From: Paramarasmius palmivorus
Taxonomy: Eukaryota; Basidiomycota; Agaricomycetes; Agaricales; Marasmiaceae
Reading direction: 5' to 3'
Length of the DNA: 29,465 nucleotides
Assembly: GCA_037176845.1 (NCBI GenBank)
Contig: JAYKXP010000312.1
Coordinates: 1-29,465, forward strand
Position numbers and translations under genes: made by a program. Under the pieces are notes generated by a model, which was not told where the DNA came from, did no database searches, and was given only the letters and a program-made list of their open reading frames with translations. Shown one piece after another: positions 1-10,455 of this stretch; position 1 is the first letter of the stretch; each line of letters opens with the position of its first letter.

Positions 1-9
1 CGGGATCAA

Positions 10-690
10 ATGAACCCAAAGGCGAAGCACGACACATCAAGGCCCAAGAACGAACAAAAACATGGCGAAGACAGAAGGCGGATGTGGGGGATCGTGGAGA
101 GAAGGGGTTGTTCCTGGGGGAGAAACGCGAAGACGATTGTACTAGAGGGGATTCTGGAGGGGGGGTGTCTTCCAGAGATAGACACGCGACGAGCGATAAA
201 CGGAATGTGAACTCTCTTTCTATTAACCTCTCCTTCTTTCGGTGTACCCCAGCTTCGCAAGTCAGGCGACCACTGAACCCTATCCTCAAGTACCCCTAGC
301 AAACGGCGGCGGAATGTTCGAGGGGAGATAGGGTGTTCCACTAAAGTGGACGACAATGATTGAGGGTACAGAGGGTCTTCATCGCGGGTGAATTCGGGTT
401 GGTTTGGGTAGCATACTAAGAGGATCAAACGTCAGTAAAGGAAAAGAGAGCCCAAAGATGTGGCGTACCTGTTATCGACGGTTGTGCGCACCCTATCAAC
501 GCGGTAGTGCTTATACGTCAGCCCACGTGGGGAATAACGACGATGGGCCATTAGGACGGCGTGGAAGATGTCATCGAGAGCATTGTTATGTGATTGTCCT
601 TCGAGTAATCGGCTGGAGGAACCCATGTCAGGGATTGTCAAGGAGCGCGGCTGGCCGACGTACCCTGAGGGTCTCCTTCATCACTCCTAC
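10..690. repeat. Dispersed repeat R, copy 1
   Basis: This stretch aligns in the same orientation with 760-1165 and with about 4370-4860. Shared landmarks include the CGCGACGAGCG block near 185, the phrase around 345-385 about a 'tccag/cca..gtggacgacaat' block, and the 'cttcgagtaatcggctggagga' block near 600. Short open frames occur on both strands but they are broken differently in each copy, so none is called as a gene. It may be a decayed transposon, but no transposase or RT motif is visible. It is an unclassified low-copy repeat. Confidence 0.6.
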
Positions 691-759
691 TTCTAACCTG
701 GGCAATACATCCACACTTCTCAAGCAATCACTTATCACAGCCCCAAGCCTCCCATGGAA

Positions 760-1165
760 ATGGCGTCGGAACGTTGGAGAAAAGAGCGGCTGCGTGATGT
801 GCGGTGTTCCAGCGAGTGGACGACAATAGGCGAGGGTATGAGGGATCTTCATAGCGGGTGTGTTAGATTCAGGCCACGGTGAGTTCTGGTGAAGTTGGGC
901 AGCTAAACGAGGAAGGGAAGTGTCAGCAGAAAGAAAGAGTACCCGAAGATGCGGCGTACTTGTCAAGTGTATCAACGGGGTGTATACCGAAACGGTGGGA
1001 GATGACAACCATGGAGGGACTAAGAGAACGTTGAAGAGGACATCGTGAATGATTCCGCGTTGTCGAGTGCAGGATAGGCCGTGTCCTTCGAGTAGCCGGC
1101 TGGAGGAGCATATGTCAGATGGTTCAAGAAGCGCAGCTGGCCGACCCAACCTACCTCGAGCTTAT
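760..1165. repeat. Dispersed repeat R, copy 2 (partial)
   Basis: This is a direct, diverged second copy of the repeat at 10-690. It shares the 'cttcatagcgggtgtgtt' block (about 848) with the copy near 4720. It also shares the 'tgcggcgtact' and 'gtatcaacgggg' blocks (about 950-980) with the copy near 4825-4850. Minus-strand open frames here resemble those in the other copies only in pieces. No function is assigned. The interval from here to about 1430 holds nothing recognisable. Confidence 0.55.
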
Positions 1166-1431
1166 GCGTCCATCACAACGAGTCCGATACCCAGAGATCG
1201 TCACAGCTCCAATTATACAGCCCTCGATCCTATGCTGACGGGTATGTTAGTGAGCTCGTTAACAGGGAAAAAAAGCTTGATCAATTCTTACCTTTGAACA
1301 GCTCATTAGCTTGACCAGCTGTTGAGTCTATGTTGAACGATGTCCGAGTCCTAGTAATCTGAGAATCAAAAGAAATCTCTTTCGAGGCATATTTCGCTGG
1401 CTTCGATGGAGAGCAAAAGCGGGATGATGGA

Positions 1432-1530
1432 CGTCGAGATTGTAAAAAAGTACGTAATCAATTCTCGCAAAGGACGAGGGTTAGGGCTAGGAGCTCCGGC
1501 TCGGACGTGCCCGTGAACTTCACCGCTTTG
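1432..1530 (+). repeat. Rep1 dispersed repeat fragment (head of module A)
   Basis: This fragment contains an A-run, then 'tacgtaatcaatt', then the hallmark 'gttagggctaggagctccgg'. The same order occurs in reverse complement at 12226-12440 and in degraded form at 17820-17900. It sits at the left edge of the duplicated gene module A, so the repeat was carried along with the module. It has no coding capacity. The palindromic word GGAGCTCC is followed by CTCCGG-type repeats. It could be a SINE or MITE remnant; I cannot classify it. Confidence 0.5.
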
Positions 1531-1559
1531 AGGGGAAGAAGCATCGATATTGAGGGATA

Positions 1560-2118
1560 GTATGATACGAGCTGCGATCTGGTTTTATCATTATGGAGCC
1601 CCGTGGCAACATCATATGCGCAGCCAAGCGCAGTCGTACGAAAATATCATCATCTAATACCATAGGAATCAGCCATTCCTAATTCGGAGGTTATCTGGCG
1701 TCTCAATTGAGTGATGTTGTAAATGCGAACACGATCAAAGTACGGTCACTGACACCTCGCGAGGGACGTCATGGATTTCTATTCCGGTAGTTGTCGCTGC
1801 AGTATCCCACCGTCGCACCCGACTTTCGGTGACCTGTGAACTGGTGGGTAGAGGCTGAGAGATTGACTTGCGCTCCTCCTTATAACTTTTTCTGTCATTC
1901 AATGATCATGGCATCGTAAAATACCTCACTTGTCATCACAACTTTTCATCATTGAATTGCCTGGAATGAGTTGGTTTCCGTGTTATCCTGCATCGCACTG
2001 GATGGCAATACTTCATGACCTGCTTTCAAAAGCCCAAATGAGCCAGAGGTTGCTTGCTTACATTGTCTCCCCCGGGCCTCTCATTCTCGTGAATCTGGCG
2101 ATTCATCCTTTGTTTAGA
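1560..2118 (+). repeat. Duplicated 5' flank of gene A
   Basis: This intergenic stretch is homologous to the regions upstream of genes B (about 5390-5984), C (about 8520-9028) and E (about 18000-18795). Shared blocks include 'cacagccatgcacagtcgta'-type sequence near 1620, 'ctccttataactt' near 1878, a TGATCATG palindrome near 1902, and a 'ttcaaaagcccaaatgag' block 90-100 bp before the start codon, followed by a pyrimidine-rich tract. These conserved blocks are the best candidates for the promoter, but they may be conserved only because the duplication is recent. No separate gene is seen. Confidence 0.55.
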
Positions 2119-3273
2119 ATGATTATACGTCCAAGGTACGTGTCAGTCTCATATTATACCACTCGATCGACCAAATTGCTCTAGGGTTATCGCTTTCTTG
2201 TCCTCTTTGGCCTTGGTGGCCCTTGCTACTCCAGTGTTAGACTTCATAGCATCATCTCTGAGTAACATCGACGTTCCGTCCACAGGAACGGTGAATGTTC
2301 CGACTAGTGCGAAATGGAGGTTTACAGGCCTTCCAGGGTTTTCATTCGACAATATCCAGATAATTTCTGTAAAAGACAGCCCTGTTATCACCAGCAGTGT
2401 AATCGAAATGAACTCCAAGCCCAACAGACTGATGGAACAATACCTTTTACTGCGACAAGAACAGGGTATGTCCACACATGCGAAACTCTGTACACAACTA
2501 ACTGTAATCAGCAGAATATACCACTTGGAAGCTTCTGGGTAAGCTCTACCTATGTTCGCGTCTTCTGACAAGCAATAATGACCGATTCCAGATTCGGTAC
2601 ATCGGCACGACTAGGAGGGAAGATTACTATGACGGAACCAAGGTACGAAGTCTTGGTCAATCCACAATATCATTCAACTAACATGATTAATTTCCACGAA
2701 AGTACTACACAAGCCGAAACGTACACTTTGACAAACACAATTTTTTCGACATCTCAGCCGGCTGGGCCCAGATCAACAGCTGACTCTGAGGCTACTCCGG
2801 TGGCTACCTATTCTTCCACTACGGCTGTGGCGTCCAACTCGCCTGGAATCCCCACCGCAAACCCTCATAACACTACTCCCAGATCCCGCCTCAGTGTTAT
2901 TTTGGGTACTACTCTTGGTCTGCTCTTCGTCTTAGCCGCAATTGCAATCTATGTTTGGTACCGAAGGTCTTTCGCCGGTAAACGAGCAGAACGCACCGAT
3001 CCCATTTCTCCGTATACATACTCCTCCGAGAAAAATGGTTCACGAAAGGATCGTTTGAATCCGGGATCCAACACTCCACACGTTGCGGAGAGTCACGGGG
3101 CTACTACAGGTCAGAATGAAGGAGAGGATGAAGAGGTCATTGGCGAAGAGAGTAGCCTCGATCAAGTGGTCGTGTACCACTATGACATCGAGCGGAGGCC
3201 ACACCAGCGAACAGGACACGTCAGGGTGTCGGAGATGCCGCCTAGTTATCATTCTGAGTGGCGGGAAAGGTGA
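2119..3273 (+). pseudogene. Gene A: signal-peptide, Ser/Thr-stalk, single-pass membrane protein (frameshifted)
   Basis: Comparison with copies C and D gives exons 2119-2135, 2185-2465, 2515-2538, 2592-2642 and 2703-3273. All four introns are in phase 2. The N-terminus is a typical signal peptide (h-region VIAFLSSLALVALA). An ectodomain follows, then a Ser/Thr-rich stalk, a transmembrane helix (SVILGTTLGLLFVLAAIAIY), and an acidic tail ending in the PPxY motif PPSYH. Relative to C, one base is missing near 2421-2430 ('aagcccaacagactg' against 'aagcccaaacaaactg'). This puts the rest of exon 2 in another frame and leads to a stop in exon 4. Everything else is intact, so it is either a very young pseudogene or a sequencing error. 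The family is not recognised. It is closest to copy C: both lack the juxtamembrane insert found in B and E. Confidence 0.7.
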
Positions 3274-4195
3274 TGCGTGTAAGAAGGGCCTCAGTTCAAC
3301 GAGCTTGCATTTTATGATAAACATCCCTGTGGCTAGATTATAGTGCTGGCCCAGAAGTGTTATTACATACCACTCATAAACGTTACAAAGTCTTCAGATA
3401 TTGCAAATTGGAGCGCGGAAAAGAGAATCGACATTCTCTAATGTATAAGTCGGGATATGCATTAACTTTCATAGACCTAGTATTCATTGTATCAACAAAG
3501 AGAAATATCTGCCCTTTATACTAGTAGCGTATCAATTCCGAGAATCATCGCTCAATCACCGACCCGAGAACTAATGCACGACGTAAAAAAGCACTGCCTC
3601 GCCTTCAACACGAGAACTTATTCTGGATTCGAAGGTTGATGTAAAGAACATCAGTGACACCGTGAATTTAATTGGATAATAATGACGCGAAAATCTCAGC
3701 AGCTTTAATGCAACATCATACGTTGTCAAGGAGAACATGTATCAGCACCACAGTATCATCGTCAGAACATTCGGAAAATCAAATTATCATCAATGTAGAG
3801 CATTGCATCGTGTACACGTAGGTAATGGGTTCGCTTGCTACCTTTCAACCATGTTCATCGTAAAGGACTTGTAAGAAAGCGGCGATGGACGTTCAGAGAA
3901 AATGTAGAGTAACCCTAACTCTTAACTCTTTGTAAATCAAGGTACAAAAGAGATAGATACCTAGATGACAGTAACAGCATCATCGAAGTTCGTTGACTGA
4001 TCAGAAAGAAAGCAGCTACGACGTACCCATCTCTCTGTACATATAGCACCCGGGTACAACTTTCATGGATCCGAGAGATGAGTCAGTAGTCGAACATGAA
4101 GGGAAAGGAAGAATACTGTACTTTTACACGTTGAACTGCAGAACCAGAGCAAGATCATAGCGCTCGTTCATTGTGAAGGCCTTGAACGGAGCGGT
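3274..4195. repeat. Duplicated 3' flank of gene A
   Basis: This 0.9-kb segment is collinear with 7176-8085 downstream of gene B. A block of more than 60 near-identical bases runs from 'aactttcatggatccgag' near 4055 to 'aatactgtactttt' near 4125, matching 7946-8015. The first ~180 bp also match downstream of C, and about 3490-3640 match 16300-16490 downstream of D. The poly(A)-like AATAAA present in B and C reads AACAAA here (near 3497). No coding sequence is supported; open frames are short and not conserved in frame between copies. Confidence 0.65.
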
Positions 4196-4862
4196 AAGAG
4201 AGAGGTTAGGGACAGCGACGAACTAAGCCCGTCTTCGTGACTATATGAATGCAGGTAACGTCTGGAAAAACGGGTTAAGGGGTCAGCGCTGCTTCTGATA
4301 CTCCCTCGTGACTGGTACCCAGCCACGCTGATCAAAGCTCTTTCCCCACGCCCACTTCCATGCCTGGCGGAAGGAACGAGCCCAAAAGCAAAGGGGCAAA
4401 TGACGGAAGGTCTAATACAGAGGAGCAGGGCGAAGAATGCATATAGGGGATCGCAGAGAGAATGGGGGAGGAAGGTGAACGGAGATGATTTGCCATCATG
4501 AAGGCATATAGGAGTGTAGAGGGTGCAACGCGACGAGCGGTACGCGGAATCCGAACGCTGCTCCCAACGACCTCTCCTTCCTGTGTACTCCATCGTCGCC
4601 TCTCTATCGGCCACTGACCCAACCCTCAAGTTTGCCATGGAAACGGTGTCTGAATGTTCGAGAAGAAAGCAACTGTGGGTATTCCAGAAAGGTGGAAGAT
4701 GATGTCGGGGATACGGAGGCTCTTCATAGCGGGTGTGTTGGATTGAAGCCACGGTGAATTCAGGTAGGCTCGGGCAGCTAAACGAGGAAGGCAAGTGATC
4801 AGCAGAAAAAAGAGTGCTCGAGAATGCGGCGTACTCGTGTAGTGTATCAACGGGAGGAGATC
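4196..4862. repeat. Dispersed repeat R, copy 3, inserted between modules A and B
   Basis: This segment aligns with the repeats at the left end of the window. It includes the CGCGACGAGCGG block near 4530, 'ccatggaaacgg' near 4636, 'tcttcatagcgggtgtgttgg' near 4721 and 'gtatcaacggg' near 4847. The equivalent spacer between B and C (about 8080-8095) passes directly from 'taagaga' to 'tccaggttggacgtgcc', so R looks like an insertion of about 660 bp in the A-B spacer. A minus-strand open frame of 255 codons spans it and runs past both ends. It is low-complexity, not conserved in the other copies, and not called a gene. Confidence 0.55.
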
Positions 4863-5984
4863 CGGCTCGGACGTGCCGATAGTCCGTGACTTTCAGCGCT
4901 TTGAGTGGAAGAAGCGTGTGCTCGGAAGACCACAAGGTGCTTCGAAGCCGTTGGATGGCCTGGGATCCTCAATTCGAGACCTCCGAGTTGTGTAGGAATA
5001 AGACGTGTAATGATCATGCCCATACGCCCAACCTCATCTTTACCGACATAGCCCCTGCATAGCCCAGTCCAACTGTGCATTGCCAGGAAGAATCCAAGAG
5101 CGCTGAAGGTACCCTTATTTCCTTAAGTCCCATAGATATTTCTACTCCGACCTCCAACATTCTTACGCATGTCTCACACGAGTTGATGGATTCCATTTTC
5201 GTGCTTTCAGTTCGATGATTAGTACTCGTGCACACATAAATCTGCTGGACCAGCGCCTATGCCTCAATATTTGCGTTCCGGTACTCAAACGACACTCCTC
5301 GGCTCGTTAGAGTCACACCGACTGAGGATCTTTTTAGTGGCTCTTTTAAGTTACAACAAGTGCTCCAGCACGTTGAATCTCGTTTTGTAGAGACCTGCGG
5401 CAATATCCAAGGCAACATCAAATACACAGCCAGGCACAATCATATGAAAATATCATCTAAAACCAGGAGAATCAGCAGTTCCTCATTCGGGAGACAGCTG
5501 GCAAGCACAATCAAATATCACCTGCTTACTATCCATTCCAGTAGTTGTCGAGTATGTTGCCTGCATCCTGCTATCGCACTTGATTTTCGGTGAACCTCTG
5601 AACTCGTGGGTAGGGGTAGCTGAGGTACTGACTCGTGCTCCTCGTCATAACCTTCCACTATCATTTCGATGATCATGCCATCGTCATGGCTGTTATCCCA
5701 ACCAACACCTTCCTTGACATCACAACTTTTCATCATCAAATCACCTGGAATAGACACATTCAAAACTCCTAGAGTCCGAGAGCTTCAACCTCATTTCGGT
5801 CTGGTCGATTGTTCATCAGGATCGAGAACAAAGAGATGAGATCATTTTCGGGTTACCCTGTATTCCCCTGCATGGTGAGATTGATCATTACCTCTAAGTT
5901 TAAAAGCCCCGATGAGACGAAACACACTTGCTTACCCCATCTCCTCTCTCATTACTGTGTATGTGCCGATTTTTTCTATTGAGA
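4863..5984 (+). repeat. Duplicated 5' flank of gene B
   Basis: This is homologous to the upstream DNA of C (8086-9028), and in parts to that of A and E. Shared blocks include 'tcggacgtgccgatag', 'cttcagcgctttgag', 'cagcgcctatgc' (near 5250, a Rep1 remnant), 'cagttgtcga', the TGATCATGCCATCGT block near 5670, and 'aaaagccccgatgag' near 5904 before a pyrimidine-rich run. No independent gene is evident. The promoter of B presumably lies in the last few hundred bases, but no convincing TATA box can be singled out. Confidence 0.5.
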
Positions 5985-7175
5985 ATGATTATACGTCCAG
6001 GGTACGTGTCAGTCCCATATTATATGACTGAATTGACCAAGTTCTCTAGGATTATCGCTGTATTGTCATCCTTGGCTTCGTTTGCCCGTGCCAATCCGGT
6101 ATTCGACTTCATAGCAGCAACGGTTGTGCCGTCCACAGGAACGATGAACATTCCGATTAGTGCGAAATGGAGAATTTCAGACTCTCCCGGGCTCCCAGTT
6201 GACAAACTCCAGATTGCTTTTGTACAAGACGACCCTTTTGTTACTGGGAGTGTAATCGACAGCAGTGTAATCGAAACAAACTACAGGCCCAACCAAACTG
6301 AAGGAATAATACCATTTACCGCGACAAGACCAGGGTATATCCACACGTACAAAGCTTTGGACACAACTAACTTCAATCAGCAGAATATACCACTTGGAGG
6401 TTTTTGGGTATGCCCTATCCATGTTCGTGTCTTCTGACAAGCAGTAATAACCGATTCCAAATTTGGTACATCGGCACTACTAGGAGGGACTATTACTATG
6501 ACGGAATCAAGGTACGAAGTCTTGGTCAATCCACGATATCATTCCATTGACATGACCAATTTCCACGAAAGTACTGCGCAAGCCGAAACCTTCACTTCAA
6601 CAAACACACTCTTATCAACATCTCCGCCGGTTGGGCCCACATCAACAACTGACTCTGAGACTACTCACGTGGCTACCTATCCTTCCACTACGACTGTGGC
6701 ATCCAGCTCGCCTGAAATCCCCACTGCGAACTCTCATGACACTATTCCCAGATCCCACCTCCTCGGCATTATTTTGGGTACAATTCTTGGGTTACTCATC
6801 ATCTTAGCCGCGATTACAATTTACGTTTGGCACCGAAAGTCGTCGAACCATATGTGTGCAGGTGCATTTCTTTTTGCTCGTAGACGAGCAAAACACATTG
6901 ATCCCATTTCTCCGTATAAATATTCCTCCGAGAAAAATGGCTCACGAAAGGAGCGTTTGAATCCGGTATCCAACACTCCACAGGTTCCTGAGAGTGACGA
7001 GGCTACTACGGGTCAAAATGACGGTCAGGATGAAGAGGTTTTTGGGGAAGAGAGTACAATCGATGAAGTGGTGGTGTACCACGATGACAGTGAGTGGAGG
7101 ACACGACAGCGAGCGGGACGCGTCAGGGTACTGGAGATGCCGCCTAGTTATCATTCTGTGTGGCGGGAAAGTTGA
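5985..7175 (+). pseudogene. Gene B: family member with a destroyed intron-3 acceptor
   Basis: Exons by comparison are 5985-6001, 6050-6334, 6384-6407, 6461-6511 and 6572-7175. The signal peptide h-region is IIAVLSSLASFARA, and all exons are open. The AG that should end intron 3 at 6459-6460 reads AA ('gattccaaatttgg', against 'gattccagattcgg' in A). Retaining intron 3 gives a stop, and the nearby AGs shift the frame. Exon 4 is 51 nt between phase-2 introns, so skipping it would keep the frame and yield a protein 17 residues shorter. B therefore may not be dead. The donor of intron 2 is GTATAT, weaker than GTATGT in A and C. After the transmembrane helix B carries an extra stretch (SSNHMCAGAFLFAR) that it shares with E but not with A or C. 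The tail ends in PPSYH. Confidence 0.65.
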
Positions 7176-8085
7176 TATGTCTAAGAACGGCCTCAGTTCA
7201 ACGAGCTTGCCTTTTATGATTAACATCCCTGTGGCTAGACTGTAGTGTTGGCCCAGAAGTGTTGTTTCATACCACTCGTGAACGTTGCATAGTCTTACGA
7301 TCTCGCAAATTGGAGCGCGGAAGAGAGAATCGTCGTTTTCTGATATTAAAGTCGGGATATGCATTGAATTTCATAGAACTAGTATTCATTGTATCAATAA
7401 AGTAAAAATACCTGCCTTTTGTAGCGTATCAGGTTCGAGAACCATTGCTCAATCACCGACCCGAGAACTAATGCACACCGCAAAGCACTGCCTCGCCTTC
7501 AGCATGAGGACTTCTTCTGCATTCGAAGCTTGATGTAAAGAACATTGGTGACACCGTGAATTTAATTGAATGATGATGACACGAAAATATCAGCAGCTTT
7601 AATGCAATATCAACGTTATCAAGGAGAACATGTATCAGCACGACAGTATCGCGTCAGAACGTTCGGAAAATCAAGTAGGAGGTGGCCAGTGTACGAGTAT
7701 CAATGGAGAGAATTGCATTGTGTACACGTAGGCAAACGGTTCATTTGCTACCTTTCAACCATATTTATCGTAAAGGACTTGGAAAAAGGCGGTGATGAAC
7801 GTTCAGAGAAAAAGTAGCGTAACCCTAAATCTTTGTAAATCAAGGTACAAAAGAGATAGATGCCTCGATGAAAGGAACATCGACGTTCGTTGACTGATCG
7901 AAAAGAAAGCAGCAACGAGGTAACCATCTCCCTATACGTATGGTACAACTTTCATGGATCCGAGAGATGAGTCAGTAGTCGAACATGAAGGGAAAGGAAG
8001 AATACTGTACTTTTTTTACACGTTGAACTTCGGAACCAAAGCAAGATCATAGCGCTCGTTCGTTGTGAAGACCTTGAACGAGAGG
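7176..8085. repeat. Duplicated 3' flank of gene B
   Basis: This is collinear with 3274-4195. It contains AATAAA at 7396-7401, about 220 bp after the stop codon, which is a candidate poly(A) signal that is also present downstream of C (10417) but mutated downstream of A. The segment joins directly to module C at about 8085, without the R repeat that separates A from B. No gene is supported. Confidence 0.6.
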
Positions 8086-9028
8086 GTTAAGAGATCCAGG
8101 TTGGACGTGCCGATAGCCTGTGCGTGTGAACTTCAGCGCTTTGAGTATGTTCGGAAGACCATAAGGTGCCTCGACACCGTTGGAATGGGGTCATCCAGCC
8201 TCAAAGCATCAGTACACCTCTTTACTGATATCGCCCATTCAAACTGTGCATTGCCAGAAAGAATCCAAGAGCGCTGACGGAACCGTTATTTCCCTGAGTT
8301 CCGTCGATGTTTCTATGTCGAACTCCAAAATTCTTTCTTACGCATGTCTCACACGAGTTCATGGATTCGATTTCCGTGCTTTGATGCTTCGTACTCATGC
8401 ACACGGGAAGTACCAAAATCTGCTGGGCGCTTGCTCAGCGCCTATGCTCCAATATTTATGTTCCGGTACTCAAGCAACACTCCTTGGCCCGTCAGAATCA
8501 TACCAGCTGCCATCTGGGTTCATGGAGACTTGTGTCAACATCACATGCGCAGCCAAGCGCAGTCGTACAAAAATATCATCTAACACCATCAATTCCTAAT
8601 TCGGAGGACATCTGGCGTCTCAATCGAGTGATGTGGTAACTGCGAACACGATCAAAGTACGGTCAACATCTCGCAAGCGACGTCATGGATCTAGCTCATT
8701 ATCACCTGCTAATATTCCATTCCAGTAGTTGTCGGTGACTCGTGGGTAGCGGCAGCTGAGTGATTGACTTGCGCTCCTCCTTATAACTTCTGTCATTCGA
8801 TGATCATGCCATTGTACTAGCCGTCACCCAACCAATACCTCGCTTGTCATCACACCGTTTTATCATCGGATTGCCTGGAATGAGATGGTTTCCGTGTTAT
8901 CCTGTATTGCACTGGATGACAATATTGATCATGACCTGCTTTCAAAAGCCCAAACGAGACAGAAGTTGCTTGCTTACTTCGTCTCCCCTCTCACTCTCGT
9001 GAACCTGGCGATTCATCCTCTGTTGAGA
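8086..9028 (+). repeat. Duplicated 5' flank of gene C
   Basis: This is homologous to 4863-5984 and, in its second half, to 1560-2118 and 18000-18795. The block 'gggcgcttgctcagcgccta' near 8425 is a Rep1 remnant (compare 12320). The upstream blocks 'ctccttataactt' (near 8777), TGATCATG (near 8800), and 'ttcaaaagcccaaacgag' (near 8940) followed by a CT-rich run are shared with A. Several overlapping short open frames exist but none is conserved across modules. Confidence 0.5.
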
Positions 9029-10180
9029 ATGATCATACGTCCAAAGTACGTGTCATTCTCATATTTCACCACTCGATTCACCAATTTCCCTAGACTTATC
9101 GCTTTCTTGTCCTCTTTGGCCTTGGTGGCCCTTGCTAATCCGATATTCGAGTCCATAGCACATCTCAGTAAAATCGATGTTCCGTCCACAGGAACGGTGA
9201 ATATTCCGGCTAGTGCGAGATGGAGGATTCCAGGCCCTTCAGGGTTATCATTCGACAAATTGCAGTTTCTTTTTGTACAAGACGACCCTCTTTTCATCAG
9301 CAGTGTAATCGAAACGAACTATAAGCCCAAACAAACTGAAGGAACAATACCTTTCACTGCGACAAGGGCTGGGTATGTCCACACATGCAAAACTCTGTAC
9401 ACAACTAACTGTAATGAGCAGAACATACCACTTGGAAATTTGTGGGTAAGCCCTAGCAATGTTCGTGCCTTCTGACAAGCAATAGTGACCGATTCCAGAC
9501 CAGTTGCACCGGCACGACTAGGAGGGAATATTACTATGACGGAACCAAGGTATGAAGTCTTGGTCAATCCACAATATCATTCGACTGACATGATCAATTT
9601 CCACGAAAGTATTACACAAGCCGAAACCTTCACTCCGACAAACACAGTTTTATCGACATCTCAGCCGGTTGTGCCCACATCAACGACTGACTCTGAGGCT
9701 ACTCCGGTGGCTACCTACTCTTCCACTACGACTGTGGCATCCAGCTCGCCTGAAATCCCCACCGCAAACCCTCATAACACTACTCCCAGATCCCGCCTCA
9801 GTGTTATTTTGGGTACTACTCTTGGTCTGCTCTTCGTCTTAGCCGCGATTGCAATCTATGTTTGGTACCGAAGGTCTTTCGCCGGTAAACGAGCAGAACG
9901 CATCGAGTCCATTTCTCCGTATACATATTCCTCCGAGAAAAATGGTTCACGAAAGGAGCGTTTGAATCCGGTATCCAACACTCCACACGTTCTGGAGACT
10001 CACGGGGCTACTACAGGTCAAAATGAAGGAGAAGATGAAGGGGTCGTTCGGGAAGAGAATACCCTCGATCAAGTGGTCGTGTATCACTATGACATCGAGC
10101 GGAGGCCACAGCAGCGAACAGGACACGTCAGGGTGTCGGAGATGCCGCCTAGTTATCATTCTGTGTGGCGGGAAAGGTGA
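9029..10180 (+). CDS. Gene C: intact type I membrane protein with Ser/Thr stalk and PPxY tail, 313 aa
   Basis: Exons 9029-9045, 9094-9372, 9422-9445, 9499-9549 and 9610-10180 join to 942 nt with no internal stop, and all introns are in phase 2. Residues 1-20 form a signal peptide (LIAFLSSLALVALA, then NP). Residues 21-123 are the ectodomain, with the family words VPSTGTVNIP, KQTEGTIPFTATR, TYHLE and NITMTEP. The alternating hydrophobic pattern suggests a beta-sandwich, perhaps like fungal Kre9/KNH-type cell-surface domains; that is inference only. Residues 124-186 are rich in Ser, Thr and Pro and are probably O-mannosylated. Residues 187-210 are the membrane helix, followed by a basic YRR stop-transfer signal. 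The cytosolic tail is acidic and ends with PPSY (303-306), a WW-domain ligand of the kind bound by Nedd4/Rsp5 ligases. Introns 1 (48 nt) and 4 (60 nt) are also open in frame, so longer isoforms are possible. Confidence 0.75.
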
Positions 10181-10455
10181 TATATGTAAGGAAGGCCTCA
10201 GCTCAATGAGATTGCCGTTTATGATTAACATCCCCGTGACTAGACTGTAGTGTTGGCCCAGAAGTGTTGTTTCACACCGCTCGTGAACGTTGGAAAGTCC
10301 TAAGAGAACTGAACTTGCAGTTATTGCGCATTGGAGCGCGGAAGGGAGAATCGACATTTTCTGATATGAAAGTCAGGATATGTATCAACTTTGGTAGACC
10401 TAGTACTCATTGGATGAATAAAGAAGAATAGCTGCCCTTTTGCAGCGTATTATAT
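10181..10455. repeat. Duplicated 3' flank of gene C, truncated
   Basis: This matches the first part of the 3' flanks of A and B ('acatccc.gtg.ctaga', 'ttggcccagaagtgtt', 'ggagcgcggaa'). It contains AATAAA at 10417-10422, a candidate poly(A) signal. Homology ends abruptly near 10455 after 'gcccttttgcagcgtat', which marks a rearrangement breakpoint. Confidence 0.55.

Noticed and set aside
1478..1500. TTAGGG word suggesting telomeric sequence
   Set aside because: Only single TTAGGG units occur inside Rep1; there is no tandem telomeric array.
4168..4935. 255-codon open frame on the minus strand
   Set aside because: It covers the R repeat and module edges, has low-complexity Ser/Pro/Arg composition, no motif, and is not open in the other R copies.
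8885..9475. Long unspliced frame covering the start of gene C, with an upstream start
   Set aside because: It arises because intron 1 of C is 48 nt without stops. In A the same intron is 49 nt and ends in TAG, and the spliced form gives a proper signal peptide, so the start at 9029 is preferred.
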